Notes: generated from the letters alone by a model not told the origin. DNA of 39,843 nucleotides from Bacteroidaceae bacterium (GCA_900768625.1 CAAGDO010000029.1:1-39843), one strand, 5' to 3'. Counted from the first letter of the stretch, positions 1-8,296 are shown. A program made the numbers and translations.

Positions 1-29
1 GGTCGGCGGTTCGAATCCGTCAGCGCCCA
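1..29 (+). tRNA. tRNA-Val, 3' end only (cut by window edge)
   Basis: These bases are identical to the T arm and 3' acceptor strand of the complete tRNA-Val that follows at 71-145. They hold the T stem and TTCGAAT loop, then AGCGCCC and a discriminator A. The 5' part lies outside the window. The identity with the next gene makes a second tRNA-Val(UAC) copy very likely, but the anticodon cannot be read. No CCA follows (CAA instead). Confidence 0.85.
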
Positions 30-70
30 CAATCGACATCCAGAGAATCACTTCAACAAAAATATTTTAA

Positions 71-145
71 GGGCGCTTAGCTCAGCTGGTTCAGAGCGTC
101 TGCCTTACAAGCAGAGGGTCGGCGGTTCGAATCCGTCAGCGCCCA
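71..145 (+). tRNA. tRNA-Val (anticodon TAC)
   Basis: A complete cloverleaf is visible. The acceptor stem is GGGCGCT with AGCGCCC, the D stem is GCTC with GAGC, and the anticodon stem is TCTGC with GCAGA around the loop CTTACAA. The anticodon TAC is at 106-108 and A37 at 109. The T stem is GGCGG with CCGTC and the discriminator is A145. A CCA happens to follow at 146-148. It is the second of two tandem copies about 40 bp apart, probably one transcript ending at the hairpin at 157-183. A37 is the base that the enzyme encoded just downstream modifies in this tRNA in E. coli. Confidence 0.96.
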
Positions 146-156
146 CCATCTATTAG

Positions 157-194
157 GAGCGGAATTCTCAATGAATTCCGCTCGTTTCGTTTTC
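157..194 (+). terminator. Intrinsic terminator of the tRNA-Val cluster
   Basis: A perfect 11-bp inverted repeat, GAGCGGAATTC (157-167) and GAATTCCGCTC (173-183), encloses the loop TCAAT and is followed by a T-rich stretch, GTTTCGTTTTCC. It lies 12 bp past the tRNA. An ATG at 171-173 sits inside the loop and stem, which argues against that ATG as the start of trmN6. Confidence 0.8.
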
Positions 195-215
195 CGACCC
201 ACCATCCATCCCACC

Positions 216-938
216 ATGTTCACATTCAAACAATTCACCATCCACGATGAACACTGTGCCATGAAAGTCGGCACAGACGGCGTACTGCTCGGCGCATGGA
301 CATCCACCCCTCGCCCACATTCCCACACAATAGACATTGGATGCGGAAGCGGCTTGATCAGCCTCATGTTGGCCCAGCGCGAACCTACCTCCTACATCAC
401 TGGAGTGGAAATCGACTCTGCCGCAGCAGCCGACGCAGCAGCCAACGTCACAGCATCGCCATTTGCCAGAAGAGTGGACATCGTCGAGGCCGACATCCTG
501 CATTTTGCTCAAACCCACCCCCACGAGTTCGATGCCGTTGTAAGCAATCCTCCCTACCACGAAGAAACACTTCTTCCTCCCTCATCAGCTCGGGCCGCAG
601 CCCGCCACACCAGCGGTGGAGGACTGACCTTTCCCGCCTTACTCGAAGCATCCAGCTTACTACTTAAAACAAACCTAGACTCTTCACCCTGTCTGTCTGT
701 CATCCTCCCCACCCAAAACACAACCCGATTCAAAACCCTTGCCGCCATCTATGGATTCCAACCTACACGCATCACGGAGGTGGTAACACGCCCGAAAAAG
801 CCCTGCAAACGCACAATGATTGAGTTTTCACGCTCCAATTCGCCCACATCATGCACCTCCAGCCGCCTAGTGCTGATGAACGCTGATGCAAGTCGAACAA
901 CCGAATATGCTGCCCTCTGCACCGAGTTCTACCTGTGA
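216..938 (+). CDS. trmN6: tRNA1(Val) (adenine(37)-N6)-methyltransferase, TrmN6/YfiC family
   Basis: This class I SAM-dependent methyltransferase is expected to make m6A at position 37 of tRNA-Val(UAC). From the ATG at 216 the protein starts MFTFKQFTI and runs into the family hallmark CAMKVGTDGVLLGAW. The SAM-binding motif DIGCGSG is near residue 40. The N6-adenine methylase motif NPPY is at about residues 111-114, followed by a basic RPKKPCKR segment. An in-frame ATG at 171 would add 15 residues but lies inside the tRNA terminator hairpin, and the family normally begins just before FKQF, so 216 is preferred. The gene directly follows two copies of the tRNA it should modify. The family assignment is firm from the motifs; the specificity is inferred from the E. 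coli enzyme. Confidence 0.9.
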   Translation: MFTFKQFTIHDEHCAMKVGTDGVLLGAWTSTPRPHSHTIDIGCGSGLISLMLAQREPTSYITGVEIDSAAAADAAANVTASPFARRVDIVEADILHFAQTHPHEFDAVVSNPPYHEETLLPPSSARAAARHTSGGGLTFPALLEASSLLLKTNLDSSPCLSVILPTQNTTRFKTLAAIYGFQPTRITEVVTRPKKPCKRTMIEFSRSNSPTSCTSSRLVLMNADASRTTEYAALCTEFYL

Positions 939-1089
939 CTCCCTTCACATCCAAACGAACCACCGTTGTTCATTAAAAATACACCCTGACATCACCCCAA
1001 CCATACAAACTCCAACAGAAGACTCAACAAAATACTAGAAATGAGGCGCTTTTAACGTTTCATTAAACATATCTTCCCCAAAAAAGGAG

Positions 1090-1097
1090 TAACTTTG
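1090..1097 (+). promoter_or_regulatory. Bacteroidota-type -7 box (TAACTTTG)
   Basis: TAACTTTG matches the TAnnTTTG -7 element of the Bacteroidota primary sigma factor. No clear TTTG -33 box lies at the usual distance. If used, it would give the M23 peptidase gene a leader of about 220 nt. The 388-bp gap between trmN6 and that gene holds only this box and the hairpin at 1257-1279. Confidence 0.55.
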
Positions 1098-1250
1098 CAG
1101 CGCAAAAGAAGAACGAACGCCTCAATTGCATGAAATAGTTACGAAATATTAGTAAAGCTGCCGCCTCTGTTTTTTGCCGCAACTTCACCAGCTATTCCAT
1201 ACCAATTGCGAAATGTTCCAAATAGCACAAAAAATTCGGGAGGGCAAGAG

Positions 1251-1292
1251 GAAATGGCTCATGTGTCGTTTACATGAGCTAACGTGAAATTT
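1251..1292 (+). other. Leader hairpin upstream of the M23 peptidase gene
   Basis: A perfect 8-bp stem, GCTCATGT (1257-1264) and ACATGAGC (1272-1279), has a 7-nt loop. It is flanked by a second complementary pair, GGAAAT (1251-1256) and ATTTCC (1287-1292). No T run follows, so it is not an evident terminator. It sits 35-75 nt before the start codon and may shape translation or stability; no known riboswitch class was recognised. Confidence 0.45.
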
Positions 1293-1326
1293 CCCGTTCC
1301 CCTTAAATCCAACGAAACAAAACTTC

Positions 1327-2232
1327 ATGAATTTGAAAACCCTTCGCCGTGCTGTCCTCACCATCGCGTTGGCAGGATTCAGTTGCACGACATTCGCCCA
1401 AGATCTCATTGCCCGACAGGCTCCCGTCGACCGCCGTTTGCGCGCTGTTGACTCAGTGGCTATCCAAAGAGCCGTCGAACGCGACGAGATGGCAGAACCT
1501 TCCTACAACATCTACAATTCCTGGGTAACAACCAAAGCACATCCCTACAAGAGTTCGGAAGTTCCTGACAGTTTCCGCATCGACCTCCGCGGATTCTGCA
1601 TGCCAACTCCCTCTCGCCTTGTCACTTCGCGTTTTGGCTATCGCCCCCGCTTCCGCCGCATGCACAAAGGCCTTGACATCAAGGTCTACACAGGTGACAC
1701 CATCGTTGCTGCTTTTGACGGTAAGGTCAGAGTGGCTCGCTATGATGCAGGAGGTTATGGCTACTACATCGTGCTACGTCACAACAACGGATTGGAAACC
1801 ATTTACGGACACCTCTCGAAACAACTCGTAACAACAGACGAAAACGTCAGAGCAGGCGAACCTATCGGGTTGGGCGGAAACACGGGTGGCTCCTATGGTT
1901 CCCACTTGCATTTCGAAACGCGCCTTGCCGGAGAACCAATCAATCCTGAGGAACTCTTCGATTTCCCTGCACAGGACGTGACGGGCGATTTCTACACGTT
2001 CCGAAAGAACCACAACTCCGATGCTCAAACTCCCATGTTGGCCAGCAACAACACGAGAGACAAGGAGACGGCTTCGACCTACACCAAATCTTCTCATTTC
2101 TATAAAGTGAAGCGCGGCGAAAACCTCTCTAGCATTGCGTCCAAACTCGGCATTAGCGAAAAAGAACTGACGCGAGCTAACAGACTGAAGTCCACCTCAA
2201 AATTGAGAATCGGCCAAATCCTCCGCTATTGA
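1327..2232 (+). CDS. M23 family zinc endopeptidase with C-terminal LysM domain
   Basis: This exported murein hydrolase probably cuts peptide cross-links of the cell wall. A signal peptide covers about residues 1-24 (basic start, hydrophobic core, TTFAQ). The M23 (LytM/peptidase) domain lies at about 95-210. The zinc ligands and catalytic positions are present: H113 and D117 in MHKGLDIK, H162 in YGHLS, and H193/H195 in SHLHFE, so it should be active. A LysM peptidoglycan-binding domain occupies about 258-301. The next gene starts within about 20 bp, so the two are probably co-transcribed. No amidase activator or NlpD-specific feature was seen, so the exact role in growth or division is open. 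Confidence 0.88.
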   Translation: MNLKTLRRAVLTIALAGFSCTTFAQDLIARQAPVDRRLRAVDSVAIQRAVERDEMAEPSYNIYNSWVTTKAHPYKSSEVPDSFRIDLRGFCMPTPSRLVTSRFGYRPRFRRMHKGLDIKVYTGDTIVAAFDGKVRVARYDAGGYGYYIVLRHNNGLETIYGHLSKQLVTTDENVRAGEPIGLGGNTGGSYGSHLHFETRLAGEPINPEELFDFPAQDVTGDFYTFRKNHNSDAQTPMLASNNTRDKETASTYTKSSHFYKVKRGENLSSIASKLGISEKELTRANRLKSTSKLRIGQILRY

Positions 2233-2252
2233 CACAAACATCCCTCTCACGC

Positions 2253-2990
2253 ATGACCTCACCCATCAAAGCCGACCCCATGGGGGAAGCCATACTCCAT
2301 CATCTCACTCACCAATCGAATCACACGCTGGAAGTACATTCCTCCATGTTCGAAACAGACGAGATTCCCGTCGACCAACTTTTCCGAAAACTGACTGAGA
2401 TGCCAGCCATTGAGCAAAAGGCGCTGCAATACTGTAAAGGCCACATACTTGACGTGGGAGCTGGAGCGGGTTGTCACACGTTGGAACTTGAAAAGAAGGG
2501 TTATCGAGTGACATCAATCGATATCTCAAAACTTTCAACAGAAGCCCGCCGCATGCAGGGGGCAAAGGATGCCCGATGCATCGATTTCTTCAACGAAGAG
2601 ACCCTTCAAGACGAACGGTTCGACACCATACTGATGCTCATGAACGGACTAGGATTGGCAGGTTCTCTGAAGGGACTTCCCCGACTGCTGACCCGCGCTC
2701 GCGAACTGATGGCCAAAGGGGGTCAGATCTTGGCAGACTCCAGTGATTTGCTTTTCATCTTCGACAATGGCGACGGAACCTACAGTTTTCCGGAACATAC
2801 AGCCTACTATGGAGAAGTGGACTACAGCATGACCTACGGCCCGACCTGTGGAGAACAGTTCAAATGGCTCTACGTAGACTACGAGACACTCGCCAATGTG
2901 GCCACCCTTTGCGGTCTGAAAGCCGAATTGATGGCAGAAGGCGACAGCCACGACTACTTGTGCCGACTCACAGAAGCAACCCCAAATTAA
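2253..2990 (+). CDS. Class I SAM-dependent methyltransferase, substrate unknown
   Basis: The protein has a Rossmann methyltransferase fold. The SAM motif ILDVGAGAGCHTLEL is at about residues 66-80, the acidic end of strand 2 follows in SIDIS, and a conserved DTILMLMNG stretch is present. This matches a class common in Bacteroidales, and I cannot name the substrate. It lacks NPPY or DPPY motifs, so nucleic-acid N-methylation is unlikely. The ATG at 2253 is preferred. An in-frame TTG at 2229 would overlap the stop codon of the peptidase gene (TTGA) and add eight residues. The tight spacing suggests one operon with the peptidase, closed by the terminator at 3015-3061. Confidence 0.8.
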   Translation: MTSPIKADPMGEAILHHLTHQSNHTLEVHSSMFETDEIPVDQLFRKLTEMPAIEQKALQYCKGHILDVGAGAGCHTLELEKKGYRVTSIDISKLSTEARRMQGAKDARCIDFFNEETLQDERFDTILMLMNGLGLAGSLKGLPRLLTRARELMAKGGQILADSSDLLFIFDNGDGTYSFPEHTAYYGEVDYSMTYGPTCGEQFKWLYVDYETLANVATLCGLKAELMAEGDSHDYLCRLTEATPN

Positions 2991-3014
2991 GCAAAGAAAA
3001 GCTCTCAAACCCCC

Positions 3015-3064
3015 AAAAGCATGCCCTCTACCCACTCAAGCAAGGTAGAGGTCATGCTTTTGCT
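3015..3064 (+). terminator. Intrinsic terminator after the methyltransferase gene
   Basis: Left arm 3015-3032 and right arm 3044-3061 form 9 bp, one mismatch, then 8 bp (AAAAGCATG with CATGCTTTT; CCTCTACC with GGTAGAGG). The 11-nt loop contains ACTCAAGC. The arm ends in TTTT on the + strand. Confidence 0.88.
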
Positions 3065-3073
3065 TTGAATCAT

Positions 3074-3105
3074 TTTGCAATTCTCACTTCTTTTCACTAC
3101 CTTTG
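3074..3105 (+). promoter_or_regulatory. Promoter of nagA (TTTG-N20-TACCTTTG)
   Basis: TTTG at 3074-3077 and TACCTTTG at 3098-3105 are separated by 20 bp, a full match to the Bacteroidota promoter. It directly follows the upstream terminator and gives a leader of about 75 nt before the ATG at 3186. This excludes an ATG further upstream in the same frame as the start. Confidence 0.8.
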
Positions 3106-3185
3106 CTTCTAAAATAAGCGACCGACACAAGATACCAGTGCCGGCCACCTTAACTAACCACTTACACTCACAAACCGTCACTGAT

Positions 3186-4343
3186 ATGCTGAAGCAAATC
3201 ATCAACGGCCGCATCCTCACCCCTCAGGGATGGATTGAAGGAGGTTCGGTCGTCATTGAAGACAACAAGATTAAAGCCGTAGAAAATTGCAGCCTGCCCG
3301 TTGTTGGAGCTGAAATCATCGATGCAAAGGGTTGCAGCGTGGTGCCCGGTGGCATCGAAATGCACGTTCACGGCGGCGGCGGACGCGACTTCATGGAAGG
3401 AAGCGAAGAGGCATTCCGCGTGGCTATCAACGCCCACATGAAGCACGGAACCACCTCCATCTTCCCCACACTCTCTTCTTCCACCGTACCCATGATTGAA
3501 GCCGCTTGCAAGACTTGCGACAAACTCATGGCTGAGGAGAACAGCCCCGTACTGGGTCTGCACCTCGAAGGTCCGTATTTCAATCCTGCACAGGCTGGTG
3601 CACAGATTCCGGAATGGATCAAGGCTCCCGTGGCTGAAGAATACGAACCATTGCTTGAAACTTATAAGTGTCTGAAGCGTTGGGACGAAGCTCCTGAACT
3701 CCCGGGTTCAGTGGAATTCATTACTGCTTGCCGTAAGCATGGCGTGCTCCCCTCTATCGGTCACACTCGCGCTAAATATGAAGACGTGGTGGCAGCCCAT
3801 GATGCCGGTATGACTCACGCAACACACTTCTACAATGCAATGCCAGTAGTCTACAAGAACCGCGAGTTCAAAGTGCCAGGAACAGTGGAAAGCATCCTCG
3901 CAGAGAAGGACATGACCGTAGAGGTGATTGCCGACGGCATCCATGTGCCTCCCGTGATGCTCCGCATGGTCTATCAGATCAAGGGCGTAGAACGCACAGC
4001 GCTCATCACTGACTCGCTCGCTTGCGCTGCTACCGAAGGCGATGCAGCTTTCGATCCACGCGTGATTCTTGAGGACGGCGTTTGCAAACTGGCAGACCGC
4101 TCCGCTTTGGCAGGCTCTATCGCCACAATGGACCGTTTGATTCGCACCTGCGTGCAGATGGCCAACATTCCTCTCGAGGACGCTTGTCGAATGGCCAGCG
4201 AAACACCTGCCAAGATTATGGGCGTTTACGACCGTAAGGGTTCCATCGAAACAGGCAAGGATGCAGACTTCATGATGTTCGATGAAGACCTCAAGCTGAC
4301 CTATGTCATGCAGATGGGTCGCGAGGTGACCAACGAGCTTTAA
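3186..4343 (+). CDS. nagA: N-acetylglucosamine-6-phosphate deacetylase
   Basis: A cytoplasmic amidohydrolase-fold enzyme that removes acetate from GlcNAc-6-phosphate, the first committed step in reusing amino sugars from cell wall or host glycans. From the ATG at 3186 the protein has 385 residues, the normal family length. The metal and active-site positions are in place: H60 and H62 in EMHVHGGGG, E128 in LHLEGPYF, H193 in SIGHT, H214 in ATHFYNAM, and D276 in LITDS. It has its own promoter and terminator, so it is transcribed alone; no nagB is adjacent. The segment after the catalytic Asp (SLACAATEGD) differs from the E. coli version, a small oddity. Confidence 0.93.
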   Translation: MLKQIINGRILTPQGWIEGGSVVIEDNKIKAVENCSLPVVGAEIIDAKGCSVVPGGIEMHVHGGGGRDFMEGSEEAFRVAINAHMKHGTTSIFPTLSSSTVPMIEAACKTCDKLMAEENSPVLGLHLEGPYFNPAQAGAQIPEWIKAPVAEEYEPLLETYKCLKRWDEAPELPGSVEFITACRKHGVLPSIGHTRAKYEDVVAAHDAGMTHATHFYNAMPVVYKNREFKVPGTVESILAEKDMTVEVIADGIHVPPVMLRMVYQIKGVERTALITDSLACAATEGDAAFDPRVILEDGVCKLADRSALAGSIATMDRLIRTCVQMANIPLEDACRMASETPAKIMGVYDRKGSIETGKDADFMMFDEDLKLTYVMQMGREVTNEL

Positions 4344-4407
4344 TCCGCACATTTCTTTCAGGATGGATAACGCCATGTGCTTTTTCCATCACGATCCCCA
4401 TTTCACG

Positions 4408-4452
4408 ACAGAGGAAGGCTGACAATTTGGACGGTCTTCCTCTGTTACTTTT
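4408..4452 (+). terminator. Terminator of nagA
   Basis: A perfect 10-bp inverted repeat, ACAGAGGAAG (4408-4417) and CTTCCTCTGT (4436-4445), has an 18-nt loop and is followed by TACTTTTCC. It lies 65 bp past the nagA stop. Confidence 0.75.
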
Positions 4453-4469
4453 CCCATCTTCTTCGCATC

Positions 4470-5084
4470 ATGACGCTAAAAGAATATATTCAATCACAGA
4501 TTCTCCCCTGCTACGACCAATTCGATGGCGCACACCAGCGTGATCATGCCATCAACGTCATCCAGCGCAGCCTGCAGATTGCCGTCCACTATCCACAGAT
4601 CAAATCCGATATGGTTCTGACTGCTGCCGCTTTCCACGACGTCGGGCTGCAGGACGGAAGAGCCGAACACCATCTGTCATCAGGACGTATCATCCGAGAT
4701 GACCCCCAACTTCCCAATTGGTTCTCGCCTGATGAAATCGAGCAGATAGCCCAAGCCGCAGAGGACCATAGGGCCTCTGCCAACCGTCCACCTCGATCGC
4801 TGCTCGGCAGGATTGTGGCAGAAGCAGACAGGCTAATTGACCCCGAAACAGCTATCCGCCGTTGCTTACAATATGGAGTGGCCCATTATCCGCAACTCTC
4901 CCCCGAACAGCACTATGAACGAATGAAGGAGCATCTCCACAAAAAATATGGTCCCGACGGTTATCTCCAGCTGTTACTTCCAGAAAGTCCCAACGCCGAA
5001 CCGCTGACAAGACTACGCGACATAATGGCCAACGAACGACAGCTACGCCACATCTTCGAAAGACTGTCCTCAACTATCGCCTGA
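4470..5084 (+). CDS. HD-domain metal-dependent phosphohydrolase, substrate unknown
   Basis: The protein, 204 residues from the ATG at 4470, shows the HD signature in order: H26 (in QRDHAINV), H56-D57 (in AAFHDVGL) and D120 (in EADRLID). HD proteins of this size hydrolyse phosphate esters of nucleotides or other small molecules. There is no RelA/SpoT synthetase region, no response-regulator domain and no HD-GYP signature. It sits between the nagA and gpsA/lysS units with a terminator on each side, so context does not reveal the substrate. No good -7 box was found upstream; TACTTTTC at 4446 overlaps the nagA terminator and is weak. Confidence 0.8.
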   Translation: MTLKEYIQSQILPCYDQFDGAHQRDHAINVIQRSLQIAVHYPQIKSDMVLTAAAFHDVGLQDGRAEHHLSSGRIIRDDPQLPNWFSPDEIEQIAQAAEDHRASANRPPRSLLGRIVAEADRLIDPETAIRRCLQYGVAHYPQLSPEQHYERMKEHLHKKYGPDGYLQLLLPESPNAEPLTRLRDIMANERQLRHIFERLSSTIA

Positions 5085-5101
5085 CAACCCCAGAAGAGCC
5101 T

Positions 5102-5159
5102 CCGCTCAGTTACACTTTTAGCGGACACTCTTATTTCGAAGTGTATCAGAGCGGTTTTT
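5102..5159 (+). terminator. Terminator of the HD-domain gene
   Basis: CCGCTC (5102-5107) pairs with GAGCGG (5149-5154). The stem continues through TACACTT and AAGTGTA with two mismatches. TTTTT follows at 5155-5159. Confidence 0.75.
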
Positions 5160-5168
5160 ATACATAAG

Positions 5169-5202
5169 TTGGTCATCATCTCGCAATAATTTGCTATATT
5201 TG
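5169..5202 (+). promoter_or_regulatory. Promoter of lysS
   Basis: TATATTTG at 5195-5202 is a full -7 box, with a partial -33 (TTG at 5169-5171) 23 bp upstream. It places the transcript start only about 25-30 nt before the ATG at 5235. A TTG at 5211 in the same frame is therefore an unlikely start. Confidence 0.65.
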
Positions 5203-5234
5203 CACCAATATTGACTAAATACAACCATCCAGCA

Positions 5235-6956
5235 ATGAACGTATTAGAACTCAGCGAACAAGAGATACAGCGCCGCAATTCACTCGAAGAACTGCGCAAA
5301 CTGGGCATTAACCCCTATCCCGCAGCAGAATATCCCGTCAACGCCTACAGCGAGGACATCAGAGCAAACTTCGACGATAACACCGAAGAGAAGCGCGAAG
5401 TGTGCATCGCAGGACGTCTCATGGGACGCCGCGTTATGGGTAAGGCCAGCTTTGCAGAAATCATGGACTCGAAAGGACGTATTCAGGTTTACGTCACCCG
5501 CGATGACATCTGCCCCGGAGAGGACAAGACTTGGTACAACTCAGTATTCAAGAAACTCCTCGACCTCGGTGACTTCATCGGAGTGAAGGGTTTCGTGTTC
5601 CGCACGCAGACTGGAGAAATCTCCGTACATGCTCAGGAAATCACGCTGCTCTCAAAGAGCTTGAAGCCCCTGCCCGTTGTGAAGGAAAAGGACGGTGTGA
5701 CATATGACGCTTTCAACGACCCTGAACTTCGTTACCGTCAGCGCTACGTTGACCTCCTCGTCAATCCCGGCGTGAAGGATATCTTCCTCAAGCGTGCCAC
5801 GGTCATCAAGACGATGCGCCAGTTCTTCGACGAAGCTGGCTACACGGAAGTGGAAACGCCGATACTCCAGCCCATCGCTGGCGGTGCAAGCGCTCGCCCT
5901 TTCATCACTCACCACAACTCACTCGACATTGACCTCTACCTCCGTATCGCCACCGAGCTCTACCTCAAGCGCCTCATCGTAGGCGGCTTCGAAGGAGTTT
6001 ACGAAATCGGAAAGAACTTCCGCAATGAGGGCATGGACCGCAGTCACAATCCGGAATTCACCTGCATGGAGCTCTACGTCCAGTATAAGGACTACAATTG
6101 GATGATGTCTTTCACTGAGCGCCTGCTTGAGCGTATCTGCATCGCTGTGAACGGCAAGCCCGAAAGCGTGGTCGACGGACAGGTCATCAGCTTCAAGGCC
6201 CCCTTCCGCCGCCTACCTATCCTTGAAGCTATCAAGGAAAAGACAGGCTACGACCTTAACGGAAAGAGCGAAGACGAAATCCGCGACATCTGTAAGAAGC
6301 TCAATATGGAGATTGACGACACCATGGGCAAGGGCAAACTCATCGATGAAATCTTCGGCGAATTCTGCGAAGGCACCTACATCCAGCCTACGTTTATCAC
6401 CGACTACCCCATCGAGATGTCACCGCTCACCAAGAAGCACCGCACCAACCCCACCCTCACTGAGCGCTTCGAGTTGATGGTCAACGGTAAAGAATTGGCA
6501 AACGCCTACTCCGAGCTCAACGACCCGATTGACCAGGAAGAAAGATTCCAGGATCAGCTCAGACTTTCAGAGAAGGGAGACGACGAAGCGATGTTCATCG
6601 ACCAGGACTTCCTCCGCGCCTTGCAGTATGGTATGCCTCCCACATCTGGTATCGGCATTGGCATCGACCGCCTCACTATGTTGATGACCGGACAGACGCA
6701 GATTCAGGAAGTACTTTTCTTCCCGCAAATGCGTCCGGAAAAGAAGGCACCGCGCGATAACGCGGCCAAATACGTGGAAGCCGGTATTGCCGAAGAACTC
6801 GTACCTGTACTTCAGAAAGTGGGCTATTATCTCGTAAGCGACCTCAAGGAAGTAAAGGCCCAGAAGATTCAACAGCAGATTGGTGAAATCATCAAGAAGT
6901 ACAAGCTCGACATGAACAAGCCCAGCGTCGACGAGATCGAAGCTTGGAACGTGTAA
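5235..6956 (+). CDS. lysS: Lysyl-tRNA synthetase, class II
   Basis: Charges tRNA-Lys with lysine in the cytoplasm. The 573-residue protein has an N-terminal OB-fold anticodon-binding domain (about 55-150, including GRLMGRRVMGKASF) and a class II catalytic core. Motif 2 (GKNFRNEGMD) is at about 259-268 and motif 3 (GIGIGIDRL) at 472-480. About 70 extra C-terminal residues follow the core (from about 500), ending in a helical segment predicted to be short and charged; such a tail is seen in Bacteroidota LysRS and makes the protein longer than the E. coli enzyme of about 505 residues. gpsA follows, the usual order in Bacteroides relatives. Confidence 0.96.
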   Translation: MNVLELSEQEIQRRNSLEELRKLGINPYPAAEYPVNAYSEDIRANFDDNTEEKREVCIAGRLMGRRVMGKASFAEIMDSKGRIQVYVTRDDICPGEDKTWYNSVFKKLLDLGDFIGVKGFVFRTQTGEISVHAQEITLLSKSLKPLPVVKEKDGVTYDAFNDPELRYRQRYVDLLVNPGVKDIFLKRATVIKTMRQFFDEAGYTEVETPILQPIAGGASARPFITHHNSLDIDLYLRIATELYLKRLIVGGFEGVYEIGKNFRNEGMDRSHNPEFTCMELYVQYKDYNWMMSFTERLLERICIAVNGKPESVVDGQVISFKAPFRRLPILEAIKEKTGYDLNGKSEDEIRDICKKLNMEIDDTMGKGKLIDEIFGEFCEGTYIQPTFITDYPIEMSPLTKKHRTNPTLTERFELMVNGKELANAYSELNDPIDQEERFQDQLRLSEKGDDEAMFIDQDFLRALQYGMPPTSGIGIGIDRLTMLMTGQTQIQEVLFFPQMRPEKKAPRDNAAKYVEAGIAEELVPVLQKVGYYLVSDLKEVKAQKIQQQIGEIIKKYKLDMNKPSVDEIEAWNV

Positions 6957-7085
6957 GCACTCCATAACTATTCCTTCATTGCTACAGAACTAGTCATCCC
7001 CAAACCATCTCCCTATAAAAATTCAGGGACTGATCTACATGACACCATGCAGCAAATAGAGGAAAGCATCTGGGAAAAGAAACAG

Positions 7086-7112
7086 GACTTGGCCGGAGCA
7101 TCTGGCCAAGTC
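7086..7112 (+). other. Hairpin between lysS and gpsA
   Basis: A perfect 9-bp stem, GACTTGGCC (7086-7094) and GGCCAAGTC (7104-7112), encloses a 9-nt loop. No T run follows, so it may be a weak or Rho-assisted terminator, or an RNA-processing or stability element between co-transcribed genes. No -7 box was seen in the 247-bp gap before gpsA, which favours read-through. Confidence 0.5.
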
Positions 7113-7203
7113 TGATTCCCCCATCCCATTCAAGCTTAACCAACAAAGGAAACGCAGAGGCGCTGTACATCGCCGTCTGGACGTCCCCATAATGTAGTCC
7201 CCT

Positions 7204-8262
7204 ATGGATGCAAACCAAATCGGTTCGTTCGATATGGACACGCTCTTTGCCGATAATGAGCAAAACAACAAAATCCTTGGAAACATTGCCGTGCTGGGTA
7301 GTGGCAGCTGGGCAACAGCCATAGCCAAAATGTTGCTTGAAAAGGTGGAACACTTGCATTGGTACATGCGAAAGCAAGAAACCATTGATGAGTTTCGCCG
7401 AACAGAGCACAACCCAGGCTACCTGAGCAGCGTGCATTTCGACACGAAGCGAATCACTTTCTCGGCCGATATCAATGAGGTCGTGCGCGATTGCCGCACG
7501 CTCGTCTTCGTCACGCCGTCGCCTTACCTCAAAAACCACCTGAAAAAGCTCAAGATGCGCCTTAACGATCACATCATCGTGACGGCCATCAAAGGCATTG
7601 TGCCTGACGAGAACCTCGTTTGTTCGGAGTTCTTCCGTCAGGTTTATAACGTTCCTGACGAAAATCTTGCCGTACTGGGAGGACCTAGCCATGCTGAAGA
7701 AGTGGCACTTGGACGTCTTACCTATCTCACCGTAGGTTGCGCCGACACCACCAAAGCTCGTGCCTTGGCCGACACCATTGCTTCAAGCTATGTCAAGAGC
7801 AAAACTTCCTGCGACGTTATCGGAATTGAGTACGCTTCCGTACTCAAAAACGTCTACGCCATTGCGGCAGGCATTTGCAACGGATTAAAATACGGAGACA
7901 ATTTCCAAAGTGTGCTCATGTCAAATGCAGTGCAGGAAATGAATCGTTTCCTTCGCGCTGTCTACCCTATTGATCGTCAAATCTACGATTCAGTTTATTT
8001 GGGCGACTTGCTCGTCACAGGCTATTCCAATTTCTCCCGTAACCGTGTGTTCGGAACAATGATTGGTAAAGGCTACAGCGTGAAATCCGCCCAAATCGAA
8101 ATGGAAATGATTGCCGAAGGCTACTACGGCACGCGCTGCATGAAGGATATCAACCGACACTACCACGTGAACATGCCCATTCTCGATGCTGTCTACAACA
8201 TCCTCTACGAACGCATTTCACCCACCATCGAAATCAAACTGCTGACGGATTCCTTCCGTTAA
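7204..8262 (+). CDS. gpsA: Glycerol-3-phosphate dehydrogenase [NAD(P)+]
   Basis: Makes sn-glycerol-3-phosphate from dihydroxyacetone phosphate for phospholipid synthesis. The N-terminal Rossmann motif GSGSWATA is at about residues 32-39, followed by the family segments VTAIKGI, LGGPSHAEEV and EYASVLKNVYAIAAGI, the last carrying the catalytic lysine region. The C-terminal all-helical domain is complete. The protein is 352 residues from the ATG at 7204. An ATG at 7234 (residue 11) is also possible and would bring it closer to the usual length of 330-340. It follows lysS; the pgi gene often found next in Bacteroides is absent here. Confidence 0.92.
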   Translation: MDANQIGSFDMDTLFADNEQNNKILGNIAVLGSGSWATAIAKMLLEKVEHLHWYMRKQETIDEFRRTEHNPGYLSSVHFDTKRITFSADINEVVRDCRTLVFVTPSPYLKNHLKKLKMRLNDHIIVTAIKGIVPDENLVCSEFFRQVYNVPDENLAVLGGPSHAEEVALGRLTYLTVGCADTTKARALADTIASSYVKSKTSCDVIGIEYASVLKNVYAIAAGICNGLKYGDNFQSVLMSNAVQEMNRFLRAVYPIDRQIYDSVYLGDLLVTGYSNFSRNRVFGTMIGKGYSVKSAQIEMEMIAEGYYGTRCMKDINRHYHVNMPILDAVYNILYERISPTIEIKLLTDSFR

Positions 8263-8296
8263 GGATGCGCCACAGTTTTAAAAAAGAAACACCAGC

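Noticed and set aside
4421..4453. Promoter for the HD-domain gene (TTTG and TACTTTTC)
   Set aside because: The spacing is only about 16 bp, the box ends in C instead of G, and it overlaps the nagA terminator.
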